Part shown: positions 9,004-17,290 of the stretch, piece by piece
Numbering within the stretch: the first letter of the stretch is position 1
Layout: every line of letters starts with the position of its first letter
IMG/VR virus record: IMGVR_UViG_3300031928_000050
Location: 1-46,019 of that record
Length of the DNA: 46,019 nt
Strand: one strand, 5' to 3'
Origin: a virus
The notes under the pieces: model-generated
Seen by the model: only the letters and a program-made list of their open reading frames with translations
The model's database searches: none
What the model was told of the DNA's origin: nothing
Made by a program: the position numbers and the translations under genes

Positions 9004-10779
9004 ATGAATTACAATTTTATAAGTGGTTCAACTGTAGACAATATCATCCCAATGTTAATTGAAGCAATGGCTTCAGGACAAACATATTTGGGATTTGCTA
9101 GATCTGCTCCAATTTGGGGGTTATCTTCACTAATTTGTATTGATATAAACAAAGCTAACAATTATCCAAATACTGTTATTGCATCAACAGCATTTGGTGA
9201 TATTGATGGTTCAAATCTAATAAAATTTTATGATAAAAATTCGGTTAGATTGATAAGTGCTGATTCCTCGGATTTTAACCGTGAAGTTTTTATTGTATAT
9301 ACAGACAACGTAAATGATTTTGATTTATCTGGTTATACAATGTTAGATAATAGTCAACTAGCCGGCGGCGATGGTAAATTATATTTAAATTATTTAAATG
9401 AATCCTGGTGTCAAATCGAAAACTTAACACCATACTATTATCAGTATATAAAAACAGATAAGGAAAATCACCCAAATAGAAAATATTATTTCTTAAATTA
9501 TACTGGAACTAATATTAGTAATGCTATAAAAATTTCAAACAAAACATTTACTGAAGTGCCTACCTATATTACTGATGTTAAACTCTGGGTTATAGAAGGG
9601 ACAAATGCTCCAATTTTGTGGAACAATAATCTAAAACGTTCAATTAACATAATTGGTGAATCGTTAGTTTCTGGATTGATTGACCCAGAAACTCCAGATT
9701 ATTCATTACACACTGACACAACTAATTATTTTTTAAGATCATATAATGCGCAACAAAAAGCATTGCTGATGTCTGCTAATACTAGGTTTAGGGTAACTGA
9801 TACACTTGGGACAATTTTAATTGATGATATGAAATATGTTCCACCTAACCCAGATTTAAATGCTCCAATTTTGTGGGAAACACAAACGGAAAAGTATTTA
9901 ATGCTTTCATATATTGCGCCTGATGGTGAAACAGTTTATCAAAAAGTCAAAGTTGGTCCAAGCTATATTGAAGATCTGGGAATTTGGAATGAATCTTTGC
10001 CGTTTAGATCTGCAAATCCAGTGGATGATTCCAATCCACCGGGATTAGATATTACATACTTAAAAAATCCAACAATCAACAGATCGCTGTTTGATATCGA
10101 AGGCTTAATTAAAATAAATTCTTCTGAAGTATCATATATAGCTGACATTAAAAATCAGGAAGATAGAATAAAGTTTACTGAGTTGGGTTTTACTATTGAA
10201 GATTTAGATTTGACTGGATCAAAAACAACTCACTTTGGTATAATAAAAGAAAACGTAGCAATTTCTTCATATTATATTCAATTATACGATGATCATAACT
10301 TTGTTGTCGGCGATCAGATCATAATTGGTCAAACAACATATACTGTAGTACTTACCGATTACGCAACAAATGCATCAAGCATTACTTTGAATTTCCCGGT
10401 AGCTCAAAATTTGAATGTTGGAACAACGTTAGAATCTAAAGAAACTTCTGTGGTTGCTAAAATTTCTTTTGCAACAACCACGGATAAATATTTAGCAATA
10501 AAGCATAACTTTAGTTCAATACTTGTAACTAAGGCAGTTTCTGGGGTTGGTGATAATTCACCGACAGATGGTATATACCGTCAATTGTTTATTTCGTATT
10601 TACCCAAAAAGGCGGATGGCACACTGTGTACTGAAAACATTTATAGAAAAAGCACAAATGATATATTTAATGTATCAAAACATTCAGAAGATATAGGTTT
10701 GCTTCTATATATTTCAAATAAAATACCAATTTATAGAAAATATATTAGTTCAACTGAACAATTTAAGATTATAATATAA
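9004..10779 (+). CDS. 8: Baseplate wedge protein gp8-like
   Basis: The N-terminus (NIIPMLIEAMASGQTYLGFARSAPIW) matches the gp8 pattern of a helix followed by a strand with FGRSEPW. The C-terminal end (GIYRQLFISYLP ... GLLLYISNKIPIYR ... TEQFKIII) is the typical gp8 ending, in which the protein closes with IxNRxPITR and a final strand. gp8 is a dimeric wedge protein that joins gp7 and gp10. At 591 residues it is longer than T4 gp8 (334). The extra length lies between residues 160 and 400 and includes two related segments each starting NAPILW. AAGGGAATA lies upstream of the ATG. The 79 bases before it contain only sequence related to the 3' flank of 13704. Confidence 0.78.
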   Translation: MNYNFISGSTVDNIIPMLIEAMASGQTYLGFARSAPIWGLSSLICIDINKANNYPNTVIASTAFGDIDGSNLIKFYDKNSVRLISADSSDFNREVFIVYTDNVNDFDLSGYTMLDNSQLAGGDGKLYLNYLNESWCQIENLTPYYYQYIKTDKENHPNRKYYFLNYTGTNISNAIKISNKTFTEVPTYITDVKLWVIEGTNAPILWNNNLKRSINIIGESLVSGLIDPETPDYSLHTDTTNYFLRSYNAQQKALLMSANTRFRVTDTLGTILIDDMKYVPPNPDLNAPILWETQTEKYLMLSYIAPDGETVYQKVKVGPSYIEDLGIWNESLPFRSANPVDDSNPPGLDITYLKNPTINRSLFDIEGLIKINSSEVSYIADIKNQEDRIKFTELGFTIEDLDLTGSKTTHFGIIKENVAISSYYIQLYDDHNFVVGDQIIIGQTTYTVVLTDYATNASSITLNFPVAQNLNVGTTLESKETSVVAKISFATTTDKYLAIKHNFSSILVTKAVSGVGDNSPTDGIYRQLFISYLPKKADGTLCTENIYRKSTNDIFNVSKHSEDIGLLLYISNKIPIYRKYISSTEQFKIII

Positions 10780-10795
10780 AGAGGATCATTATAAA

Positions 10796-13297
10796 ATGGA
10801 AAATATTACAGCGGGAATAAATGAGCGTTACCGGATTGATGATGCCAGTTCTCTTTATTCATTAAAGTTAAATTATAATACCTTGCTACAAGAATTAGCA
10901 AATTCCTCTTTTAGAAATATAATTGCTAACCCGAATTTCAAGTATAAAAGAAACAATGCGCTGTTTGGTTGGGACGTTGACCCCACCTTAAATTATACAA
11001 TTAACGATTCTGATACTACTTTTTTCTTTAAAAGATCTGACATCAATAACAACGTTTCTCAGGATATTACTGTTAAATTAAAACCTAATTCAATATATAC
11101 ACTTTTGGTTTATACTAAAGCTAGTACACCGGTTCAGTTTAGTGTTGTGTCTAACCAAGCTCTGTTGTCTCCACCGGTGTTTGAATTGTTATCTGATAGC
11201 AATGATCTGCGGTATGATATATCTCAAATTACCAACAATTCGCTAGAATATCAAAAAACAATTTTACGGTTTAAAACAATAAATAGTGCAAGCTTGGTTG
11301 GCCCAATAAAATTATTTATAAAAAATTCCGTTGCCTCATATGATACTGCATACCCTGACCCGAACCAAGTGTTCCCGTGTAGTATTAAAAGTTGTTGTTT
11401 ATACGAGGGTTATTTAGAATTAAAAGATATTGATTCAAATTCTTTTTTTGAAGATTCTGTAAAATTTAATACCGCAACATCACGATGGGAAATCTGCAAT
11501 AATTCCACATTTGATACTTTAGCAACGATCGATGACGTGAACGCAAAAGTTCAAGGATTAATTCTTAGAGCTCCTTGTTTAGCAGCAACCACAGGCCCAA
11601 TTATACTAGATGGAACTCAGGTAGTTGATGGAGTACAATTAAATATTGGTAGTAGAGTTCTGGTTAAAGACCAGGCTGACGCTAGACAAAACGGTATTTA
11701 TTTAGTATCTGATTCGGTTTGGCCCAGATCACCTGATACTGATCAGCCAGGCGATCTAACATTTGGCGTTTTTACATTCGTTGAACAAGGCACAGTGAAT
11801 CATGACAACGGTTTTGTTTGTACATCAGATGATCCAATCACTATTGGTGTTGACCCAATTACATTTGTTCAATTTTCAGGAGCTGGACAAATTGATGCAG
11901 GTGATGGACTTACAAAAACCGGCAACAGACTTAACGTTGCAACTGCTTCCACAAATCGCATAATCATAAATGAAGATTCTATCGATTTGGCAAGATCTGG
12001 TGCGTATCCCGGAACATACGCTAGTGTTACCGTTGATGAATTCGGAAGAATAGTTGTTGGGCATAACCCAATTCCACCAGATCAATTGATAGATTTTACT
12101 TTAGCAGATAAAGCAATAAATACGGAAGATTTAATATATGCAACATTATTGGAAAACCAACCGTATCACAATTGTTATTTTAATGAATTTTCTGATATAA
12201 ATTCGTTAGTACTTGGTGGAGAACCGGTTGCAACATTTGATGCAACAGCGTTAACTATATCTGGGACCGGTACAATTATTAATGGCGTGCCGATGCCAGG
12301 TTCATCAGTTATCTCATATAACATAATAACCCCAGGTACTCCAGCATTTAATGATTTTAAAGTATTAGTAAATTCTAATTCAGCCGCATCAAAAATAACA
12401 ATATATTATTCTTTAGATGGTGGAACTACATGGGAAAAAATTATAAGAATAAATGAAAACGTAAACGTACCTAGTGGAATTCTTTCGCTAATGTTAAAAT
12501 TCGTTTGGAATGGCACTGAAAGTATTCGTTCATTTGGTGTTTTGTATGATAGTTATTCTGCATTAGATCAAAATATTTCAAAAAAATTAACAATAGACGT
12601 TGATTCCACTGTCGGCGGAACAGTATCACCTGATAAAACATTTGTTGTTAATAAAGGGGAAGTTGTTTCATTTGATATAACTCCCCAAACTGGTTATAAA
12701 TTTCAATTGTTTGAAGGTATATCTGGTAAATATTCTGATTCTAAATTTATTACAGACCCATTTGAATCTTCGGCTAGAATCACACCAATATTTCAATATG
12801 ACGGAGTATTACCACAGTATCAAATTACTTTACCGGTAGTTAGCAACGGGGCAATATACCCGGCATTAACTCAAATGGTTGCTCAGGGTGGTTCAGTTTC
12901 GTTGGAATTAATTCCGGATGATGGTTATATAATCGGTAGTGTTTCAGGCGGCGGTGGAGCATTATACGGTAATATATATACCATTGAAAATGTTCAATCA
13001 AGTATAACTATTTCAGCCAATTTTGTTGCTGCACCACCGCATGAAATTTTAAAAAATATAGATTTTACAGCAGATGCTAACTCAATCTATTTTGTTTCAG
13101 CAAACATTACTGTTACATTACCGGCTACACCGGTTATTACTGATGTTATTCAAATTGTCCCGGTGAATGTGATTGGTATTACTATTTTAGGCAATGGGCA
13201 AACAATTATGGGTTACCCCGACTTAGTAATGGATAGACCAAATGCATCAGTTAAGTTAATATATACCAATCCAATTACAGGGTGGAGATTACTATAA
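10796..13297 (+). CDS. Large tail fibre / adhesin protein
   Basis: An 833-residue modular protein. Residues 1-245 are an N-terminal attachment and beta-sandwich region. Residues about 250-375 (APCLAATTGPIILDG, GSRVLVKDQ, ARQNGIYLV) are a widespread phage fibre module. Residues 375-430 (GDGLTKTGNRLNV, YASVTVDEFGRI) form the repeat found near fibre shafts. Residues 590-755 contain two InlB-type B-repeat / Flg-new domains with G-G/A-x-(V/I)-x-P starts and GYK/GYI cores. The end (residues 756-833) is a short beta domain. It probably binds the host surface. The start has AGAGGATCAT upstream. The stop TAA overlaps the next ATG (TAATG). Confidence 0.8.
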   Translation: MENITAGINERYRIDDASSLYSLKLNYNTLLQELANSSFRNIIANPNFKYKRNNALFGWDVDPTLNYTINDSDTTFFFKRSDINNNVSQDITVKLKPNSIYTLLVYTKASTPVQFSVVSNQALLSPPVFELLSDSNDLRYDISQITNNSLEYQKTILRFKTINSASLVGPIKLFIKNSVASYDTAYPDPNQVFPCSIKSCCLYEGYLELKDIDSNSFFEDSVKFNTATSRWEICNNSTFDTLATIDDVNAKVQGLILRAPCLAATTGPIILDGTQVVDGVQLNIGSRVLVKDQADARQNGIYLVSDSVWPRSPDTDQPGDLTFGVFTFVEQGTVNHDNGFVCTSDDPITIGVDPITFVQFSGAGQIDAGDGLTKTGNRLNVATASTNRIIINEDSIDLARSGAYPGTYASVTVDEFGRIVVGHNPIPPDQLIDFTLADKAINTEDLIYATLLENQPYHNCYFNEFSDINSLVLGGEPVATFDATALTISGTGTIINGVPMPGSSVISYNIITPGTPAFNDFKVLVNSNSAASKITIYYSLDGGTTWEKIIRINENVNVPSGILSLMLKFVWNGTESIRSFGVLYDSYSALDQNISKKLTIDVDSTVGGTVSPDKTFVVNKGEVVSFDITPQTGYKFQLFEGISGKYSDSKFITDPFESSARITPIFQYDGVLPQYQITLPVVSNGAIYPALTQMVAQGGSVSLELIPDDGYIIGSVSGGGGALYGNIYTIENVQSSITISANFVAAPPHEILKNIDFTADANSIYFVSANITVTLPATPVITDVIQIVPVNVIGITILGNGQTIMGYPDLVMDRPNASVKLIYTNPITGWRLL

Positions 13298-13704
13298 TGT
13301 TAATGATTAAGAGAACTCCTGGGAATTATTTAAAAAAATATTTCACGGCAGATGATATTATTTATGATTTAACGCGTGAAGTTGAGTCATTAAAAGAATT
13401 AACAAAAAAACCACAACCGTTTCAAAAAACCCTGTCTATTAACCCAGGCGCGCATGGAACAATTAATTTATATGATAGACCACAAACAGTATATTTGAAT
13501 ATGTATGAACCGTTTGTTTTATCAATTTTACCATTTGCTGGATACTCGCTTAGTACCGTTTCAGTGAATGGTGTACATGTTGATCCTTTAACAAAATTTT
13601 CATTGTTTATCACTAAAGATTATTCTGTTTCTGCCACATTCGTAAAAAATCGGCCTGGTGATATTGGTACTGCCGTTATCGGAGATACTTTCGTAATTTC
13701 TTAA
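13297..13704 (+). CDS. Small tail-tip or fibre-associated protein with a shared C-terminal tag
   Basis: The 135-residue product has an N-terminal helix (residues 10-40), then one InlB-type B-repeat domain (INPGAHGTINL, FAGYSLSTVSVNG, DYSVSATF), the same fold as the two domains at the end of the preceding fibre gene. It ends in PGDIGTAVIGDTFVIS, the same 16-residue pattern that ends the gp7-like protein at 8925. An in-frame GTG at 13282 exists, but the ATG at 13297 overlaps the previous stop as TAATG, so coupled translation from there is more likely. It may cap or tether the fibre. The related tag in two baseplate-region proteins suggests a common docking site. Confidence 0.65.
   Translation: MLMIKRTPGNYLKKYFTADDIIYDLTREVESLKELTKKPQPFQKTLSINPGAHGTINLYDRPQTVYLNMYEPFVLSILPFAGYSLSTVSVNGVHVDPLTKFSLFITKDYSVSATFVKNRPGDIGTAVIGDTFVIS
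13617..13650 (+). repeat. 34-bp direct repeat, copy 1 (inside gene 13297-13704)
   Basis: The 34 bases starting AGATTATTCTG and ending CGTAAAAAAT occur again, without a mismatch, at 13716-13749, 99 bases downstream. Copy 1 is coding (DYSVSATFVKN). Confidence 0.9.
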
Positions 13705-13715
13705 AGGGTCATAAC

Positions 13716-13749
13716 AGATTATTCTGTTTCTGCCACATTCGTAAAAAAT
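13716..13749 (+). repeat. 34-bp direct repeat, copy 2 (intergenic)
   Basis: Exact copy of 13617-13650, here noncoding and directly upstream of the promoter at 13753. It indicates a recent partial duplication or recombination at the border between the tail cluster and the ligase gene. Confidence 0.9.
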
Positions 13750-13752
13750 TAG

Positions 13753-13781
13753 TTTACAAGTGCCGACATTTGATATACAAT
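13753..13781 (+). promoter_or_regulatory. Sigma70-like promoter for the DNA ligase gene
   Basis: TTTACA at 13753-13758, 17-base spacer, TACAAT at 13776-13781. The bases around the -10 (TGATATACAATATATTATAAATTAAA) differ at one position from those of the promoter at 112-140, so the two are clearly related. The transcript should start near 13788, about 45 bases before the ligase start. Confidence 0.7.
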
Positions 13782-13834
13782 ATATTATAAATTAAATTGG
13801 TAGAAACTATCATCTAAAACAATGGGGTGCATGA

Positions 13835-15652
13835 TTGGAAAAGTTAATCGAAAAAATTAAAAAATCAAACTCTGCATACCGTAAAGGTAAACCGAAGATT
13901 ACCGATGAAGAATACGATGGAATGTTAACTAAATTACAAAGTATGATGAAATCATCTGAGTTTGAAACATTCAAAGCTCAATTGATGGAAGCTCCTGGAA
14001 ACATTAAACATAAATATATAATTGGTTCTTTAAACAAGCTCAAGTATGAAGATGAAGATTTGTTTAAATGGTTAGAAAAGCAGGACTTTTATTCAATTGT
14101 GGTTTCTGATAAAATTGATGGTTGTTCGTTTGTAGCTAGATATGAAAATGGAAATTTAGTATCAGGTGCGACTCGCGGTGATGGTGAAACCGGTGTTGAC
14201 ATTACTAATAAGCTTCGCTACATTTTGCCAAACTCTATTCCGAGTACAAATTCAATTTATTTACGTGGTGAATTAACGTTAACAGATAATTCTCACGTTG
14301 AGCTTGGGTTTAAAAACAGAAGAAACGGTACAGTTGGATTGATAAATTCTGATACAATCAATCCAGAAAAACTTGCAAAAATTAAATATTATGTTCATCA
14401 AATTTTAAATTTTGATGATATGATTATGGAAAATCAGTTTCACTGGTTAGATCATAATAAATTAGATCGTGTTTGTTATCAGGTTTTTAGAGTTGATCAG
14501 ACAATCGGTGATCACCTTAAAGTTTATTTGGAACAACGAAAAATTAAATCTCCATATGATATGGATGGTTTAGTCATAACAGGCCCGAATTGCCTGAATG
14601 AACATACGTATTATCCAGATAAAAAAGTAGCATTTAAAGTTAACTCTGAAGGTATTTCAGCTGAAGTAATTGGAATTGAATGGAAAACTTCAAGAGGTGG
14701 ATTAGTTAAACCTGTTGTAATTATTACACCAACTGAAATTGATGGTACTACTGTTTCTAGAGCTGCTGCATTCAATGCAAAACATGTTCAAGAACAAGGT
14801 TTAGGCAATGGAGCAATCGTAAAAATTATTAGATCAGGCGAAGTAATCCCAAAAATCATTAGTGTGATTAAACCAGCTCTGCCGCATCTTCCATCTACCT
14901 GCCCGGCATGCGGTACTCCATTAGTGTGGGATGGTGTAGAATTAAAATGTAAGTATGATGGCTGCGCTGCAGTTTCTATTAAAAAACTTGAATATTTCTT
15001 AAAAACATGCGAAGTCGATGGAATATCCGAAAAAACTTTAGATAACTTTGGTTTATTCACCTTTGAGGATTTGATTGAATTTGTTCCTGATTCTAAATAT
15101 AAACAGCAAACCAGTTTATACAATCAGCTACAGACGAAAATATTTTCGTTAGAAGCAATTGATTTACATTCAAAACTTCCATTTAGCGGAGCTGGTGAAG
15201 CCACTATTGATAAGATGGTGGAGTTTTACGGATTTGACGAAATTAACGCTATGTTATTTGCAAAGAAGATGCCATTAACATTCCCAGAAGGTATTGGTCA
15301 AGTTACTTTAGCAAAGCTTAGAGATTCATGGGTTGAGAATGTACGGATTATGCAGATGTTTATTGATGACCCACGGTTTAAGCCAGTAATCAAAGTTAAA
15401 CAGGAAGCAAAAACTGAAGCAAACACTAAATTAGGTGGGAAATCATTTCTTTTAACCGGAACATTGTCAAAACCTCGAAAAGAAATTGAATCCATGATTA
15501 TTGAAGCTGGTGGAATAATTTCCGTAAGTGTTTCAAAAAAACTGGATTACCTTCTGGTTGGTTCTTCACCCGGATCTAAACTCGATAAGGCTAAAACGCT
15601 TGAGATAAATATAATTAGCGAATCTGATTTAAATGCAATGATCAAAGGATGA
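13835..15652 (+). CDS. ligA: NAD-dependent DNA ligase (LigA-type)
   Basis: Seals nicks in duplex DNA using NAD+. The 605-residue product has, in order: an NMN-binding Ia-like N-terminus (SAYRKGKPKITDEEYDGM), the adenylation domain with the active-site motif KIDG near residue 93 and RGDGETG, RGEL, MDGLVI and AFK motifs, an OB domain, a four-cysteine zinc finger (CPAC ... CKYDGC) near residues 355-380, a helix-hairpin-helix region, and a C-terminal BRCT domain from about residue 527 (GKSFLLTGTLSKPRKE). Bacterial LigA is usually about 670 residues, so this is a compact but complete enzyme. Translation appears to start at TTG 13835 behind GGGGTG; the nearby ATGs are out of frame. T4 itself uses an ATP-dependent ligase, so this is a different lineage. 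The stop is followed within 3 bases by the next start. Confidence 0.92.
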   Translation: MEKLIEKIKKSNSAYRKGKPKITDEEYDGMLTKLQSMMKSSEFETFKAQLMEAPGNIKHKYIIGSLNKLKYEDEDLFKWLEKQDFYSIVVSDKIDGCSFVARYENGNLVSGATRGDGETGVDITNKLRYILPNSIPSTNSIYLRGELTLTDNSHVELGFKNRRNGTVGLINSDTINPEKLAKIKYYVHQILNFDDMIMENQFHWLDHNKLDRVCYQVFRVDQTIGDHLKVYLEQRKIKSPYDMDGLVITGPNCLNEHTYYPDKKVAFKVNSEGISAEVIGIEWKTSRGGLVKPVVIITPTEIDGTTVSRAAAFNAKHVQEQGLGNGAIVKIIRSGEVIPKIISVIKPALPHLPSTCPACGTPLVWDGVELKCKYDGCAAVSIKKLEYFLKTCEVDGISEKTLDNFGLFTFEDLIEFVPDSKYKQQTSLYNQLQTKIFSLEAIDLHSKLPFSGAGEATIDKMVEFYGFDEINAMLFAKKMPLTFPEGIGQVTLAKLRDSWVENVRIMQMFIDDPRFKPVIKVKQEAKTEANTKLGGKSFLLTGTLSKPRKEIESMIIEAGGIISVSVSKKLDYLLVGSSPGSKLDKAKTLEINIISESDLNAMIKG

Positions 15653-15654
15653 TT

Positions 15655-15852
15655 ATGAAAAAATTTAAAGATTTTATTGAAGAAGGTATTTCACCAGACC
15701 CAAAAGCTAAACAAGGTAAATTGTATACTAAGCAAGAGGCCGCAGAATTTTGGGATATTGATGAAGCTGACGTAATTTTATCAGATAGAAATAAGAAAGC
15801 ACCAGTTTGGGTTAACGATTTGACATCTAAAACTATTTTGGCAAAAAAGTAA
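15655..15852 (+). CDS. Small protein with capsid-targeting-like N-terminus
   Basis: The 65-residue product begins MKKFKDFIEEG, close to the capsid-targeting sequence of T4 internal proteins (MKTYQEFIAEA), with an I-E-E site that fits the (Leu/Ile)-x-Glu cleavage rule of the gp21 prohead protease. Cleavage would leave about 55 residues. The rest (YTKQEAAEFWDIDEADV) contains a helix-turn-helix-like stretch but no family I recognise. The ATG at 15655 lies 3 bases after the ligase stop with AAAGGAT upstream. A head-packaged role is inferred from the N-terminus and the number of neighbours that share it. Confidence 0.65.
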   Translation: MKKFKDFIEEGISPDPKAKQGKLYTKQEAAEFWDIDEADVILSDRNKKAPVWVNDLTSKTILAKK

Positions 15853-15885
15853 AAAAAATATTATATTTTGAAAGGACAAATCACG

Positions 15886-16422
15886 ATGGTATCATTTAAA
15901 CAAATTTTAGAAGCAGCACAAGAAAGCGAATTGGTTTCAACTCTTAACGACATTTGGGATGCATATGTAGAAGAAACTGGTGATACAGAAGGCGAAAACT
16001 TTGACGCTGGATTGACAATTCTAATGGGTTATGCTTCACTAATTCCAGCAAATGTTGCTTCACAAATGGTTGCAGATTTAGAGGATGTATTCTTTGATGA
16101 AGATGAAGAAGACGAAGAAGACGACGAAGACGAAGAAGATGAGGATGAAATCAAGGAATCTATCACTAAGTTAGAAACACTTGAGGAAGCTGGTAAACTT
16201 ACAAGAGCACAAGCAAAAATGCTTAATAAGAAAAGGGCATCCTTGGCTGGTTCTAATCGACGAGTTTCAATCAAAAAAGGCAAAATTGATATTCATATTG
16301 TTGACCGCGCACGTTCAAAAATGATGAAAGGTTCTTTAGGAAAGAAAATGCGTAAAAAAGCTCACACGGGAAAAGCAATGAGAGCTGCTCTTAAGACCAA
16401 GAAGAGACGTGGCGAACTGTAA
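15886..16422 (+). CDS. Probable prohead core / internal head protein
   Basis: The 178-residue protein starts MVSFKQILEAA, a capsid-targeting-like sequence with an I-L-E site. Residues about 15-65 are helical, residues 66-90 are almost all Asp and Glu, and the last 80 residues are strongly basic (KKMRKKAHTGKAM, KTKKRRGEL). An acidic block joined to a basic, DNA-binding-like tail is typical of phage scaffold-core and internal proteins such as T4 gp67, gp68 and the IPs; no direct homology can be claimed. The longer frame beginning at 15868 is unlikely because AAAGGACA lies just before 15886. It is followed by a hairpin terminator at 16481. Confidence 0.65.
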   Translation: MVSFKQILEAAQESELVSTLNDIWDAYVEETGDTEGENFDAGLTILMGYASLIPANVASQMVADLEDVFFDEDEEDEEDDEDEEDEDEIKESITKLETLEEAGKLTRAQAKMLNKKRASLAGSNRRVSIKKGKIDIHIVDRARSKMMKGSLGKKMRKKAHTGKAMRAALKTKKRRGEL

Positions 16423-16464
16423 ACTAGTTTTTTTACTAAAATACTGCAGAATGTAAAATTTTTA

Positions 16465-16494
16465 GTTTACATCAAAGTTAAAAGGGTTTAGAAT
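16465..16494 (+). promoter_or_regulatory. Possible promoter overlapping the 16481 terminator
   Basis: TTTACA at 16465-16470 and TAGAAT at 16489-16494 with an 18-base spacer. The -10 lies in the 5' arm of the terminator, so transcription would start in the loop (about 16501) and escape the hairpin. It would serve the phosphoesterase gene. Confidence 0.45.
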
Positions 16495-16518
16495 AAAATT
16501 AAGTTCTAAACCCTTTTT
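16481..16518 (+). terminator. Rho-independent terminator after the core-like gene
   Basis: AAAGGGTTTAGAA at 16481-16493 pairs perfectly with TTCTAAACCCTTT at 16504-16516, a 13-bp stem with a 10-base loop followed by further T residues. Confidence 0.85.
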
Positions 16519-16536
16519 ACTTGTAAAGGCTCTATC

Positions 16537-17088
16537 ATGTATTGGTTCACATCCGATCAACACTTTTCGCATTCAAATATTTTGAAATATTGTAATAGAC
16601 CATTTGAAACAGTCGATGAAATGGATAAAACTATTATTTCAAATTTTAACTCTAAAGTTAAGCCGAATGACATTGTTTATCATCTTGGTGATTTTTCATT
16701 CAAGGATCCTAGACCATATCTAAATCAACTAAATGGTAAACATCATTTAATTGTAGGCAATCATGATAACCGCTCCAGCCTAACGTATTTTAAATCTGTT
16801 GAAACATCTAAATTACTGAAATTGGAATTTGGAATTTTAATTTATCTTTCGCATTACGGGCATAGAGTTTGGCCCAGTTCGCATCACGGTTCAATTCATT
16901 TATATGGACATTCTCATGGGAAATTACCGTCTTTCGGCAGATCATTTGATGTTGGGGTGGACTGCAACAATTTTCAACCAGTGTCAATTGAAGAAGTAAT
17001 AAATACAGCTAAACGGTTAAAGCCAATAGTCATGTTTTGTTCAGACCCACTAAAACAGTTCAATGAGGATTCCAATGAAAACCTTTAA
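16537..17088 (+). CDS. Calcineurin-like metallophosphoesterase
   Basis: The 183-residue protein has the complete metallophosphoesterase signature: D-x-H (SDQHFSH, residues 6-12), GD (YHLGDF), GNHD (VGNHDNR), an isolated His (LSHYGH) and the final GHSHG. This is the short, single-domain form common in phages and bacteria, which usually hydrolyses phosphodiesters or nucleotides with two metal ions. The substrate cannot be told. The ATG follows an AAAGGC ribosome site. Its last 14 bases overlap the next gene. Whether it repairs or processes 2',3'-cyclic ends, together with the ligase-like and kinase genes nearby, is only a hypothesis. Confidence 0.88.
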   Translation: MYWFTSDQHFSHSNILKYCNRPFETVDEMDKTIISNFNSKVKPNDIVYHLGDFSFKDPRPYLNQLNGKHHLIVGNHDNRSSLTYFKSVETSKLLKLEFGILIYLSHYGHRVWPSSHHGSIHLYGHSHGKLPSFGRSFDVGVDCNNFQPVSIEEVINTAKRLKPIVMFCSDPLKQFNEDSNENL

Positions 17089-17290
17089 AGATTTGTTCAC
17101 TGAAGATATTTCAAAAATCGACATGATTAAACTTAACATGATTGTATCTTATTTACAAAATGCATCAACCGAAATTAAAAGTGGAAAGCCAATTAAAAAC
17201 AAAAAAGACATTGACAAAATAAACAATTGTTTAAAGGGTATGTCTGGTTGCGCTGCCAAAATAAATGAGATTGTAACTTCTGCTATATGA
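17075..17290 (+). CDS. Small helical protein with capsid-targeting-like N-terminus
   Basis: The 71-residue product begins MKTFKDLFTED, matching the shared N-terminus, although the site reads L-F-T-E and so does not strictly fit (Leu/Ile)-x-Glu. The remainder (IVSYLQNASTEIKSGK, INNCLKGMSGCAAKINEIV) is helical with two Cys. Family unknown. The ATG at 17075 is inside the 3' end of the phosphoesterase gene and has GAGGAT upstream. The stop overlaps the following ATG by 4 bases. Confidence 0.6.
   Translation: MKTFKDLFTEDISKIDMIKLNMIVSYLQNASTEIKSGKPIKNKKDIDKINNCLKGMSGCAAKINEIVTSAI

Noticed and set aside
16029-16283. Poly-serine reverse-strand frame
   Set aside because: It is the complement of the Asp/Glu codon run (GAA/GAC) in the core-like protein.
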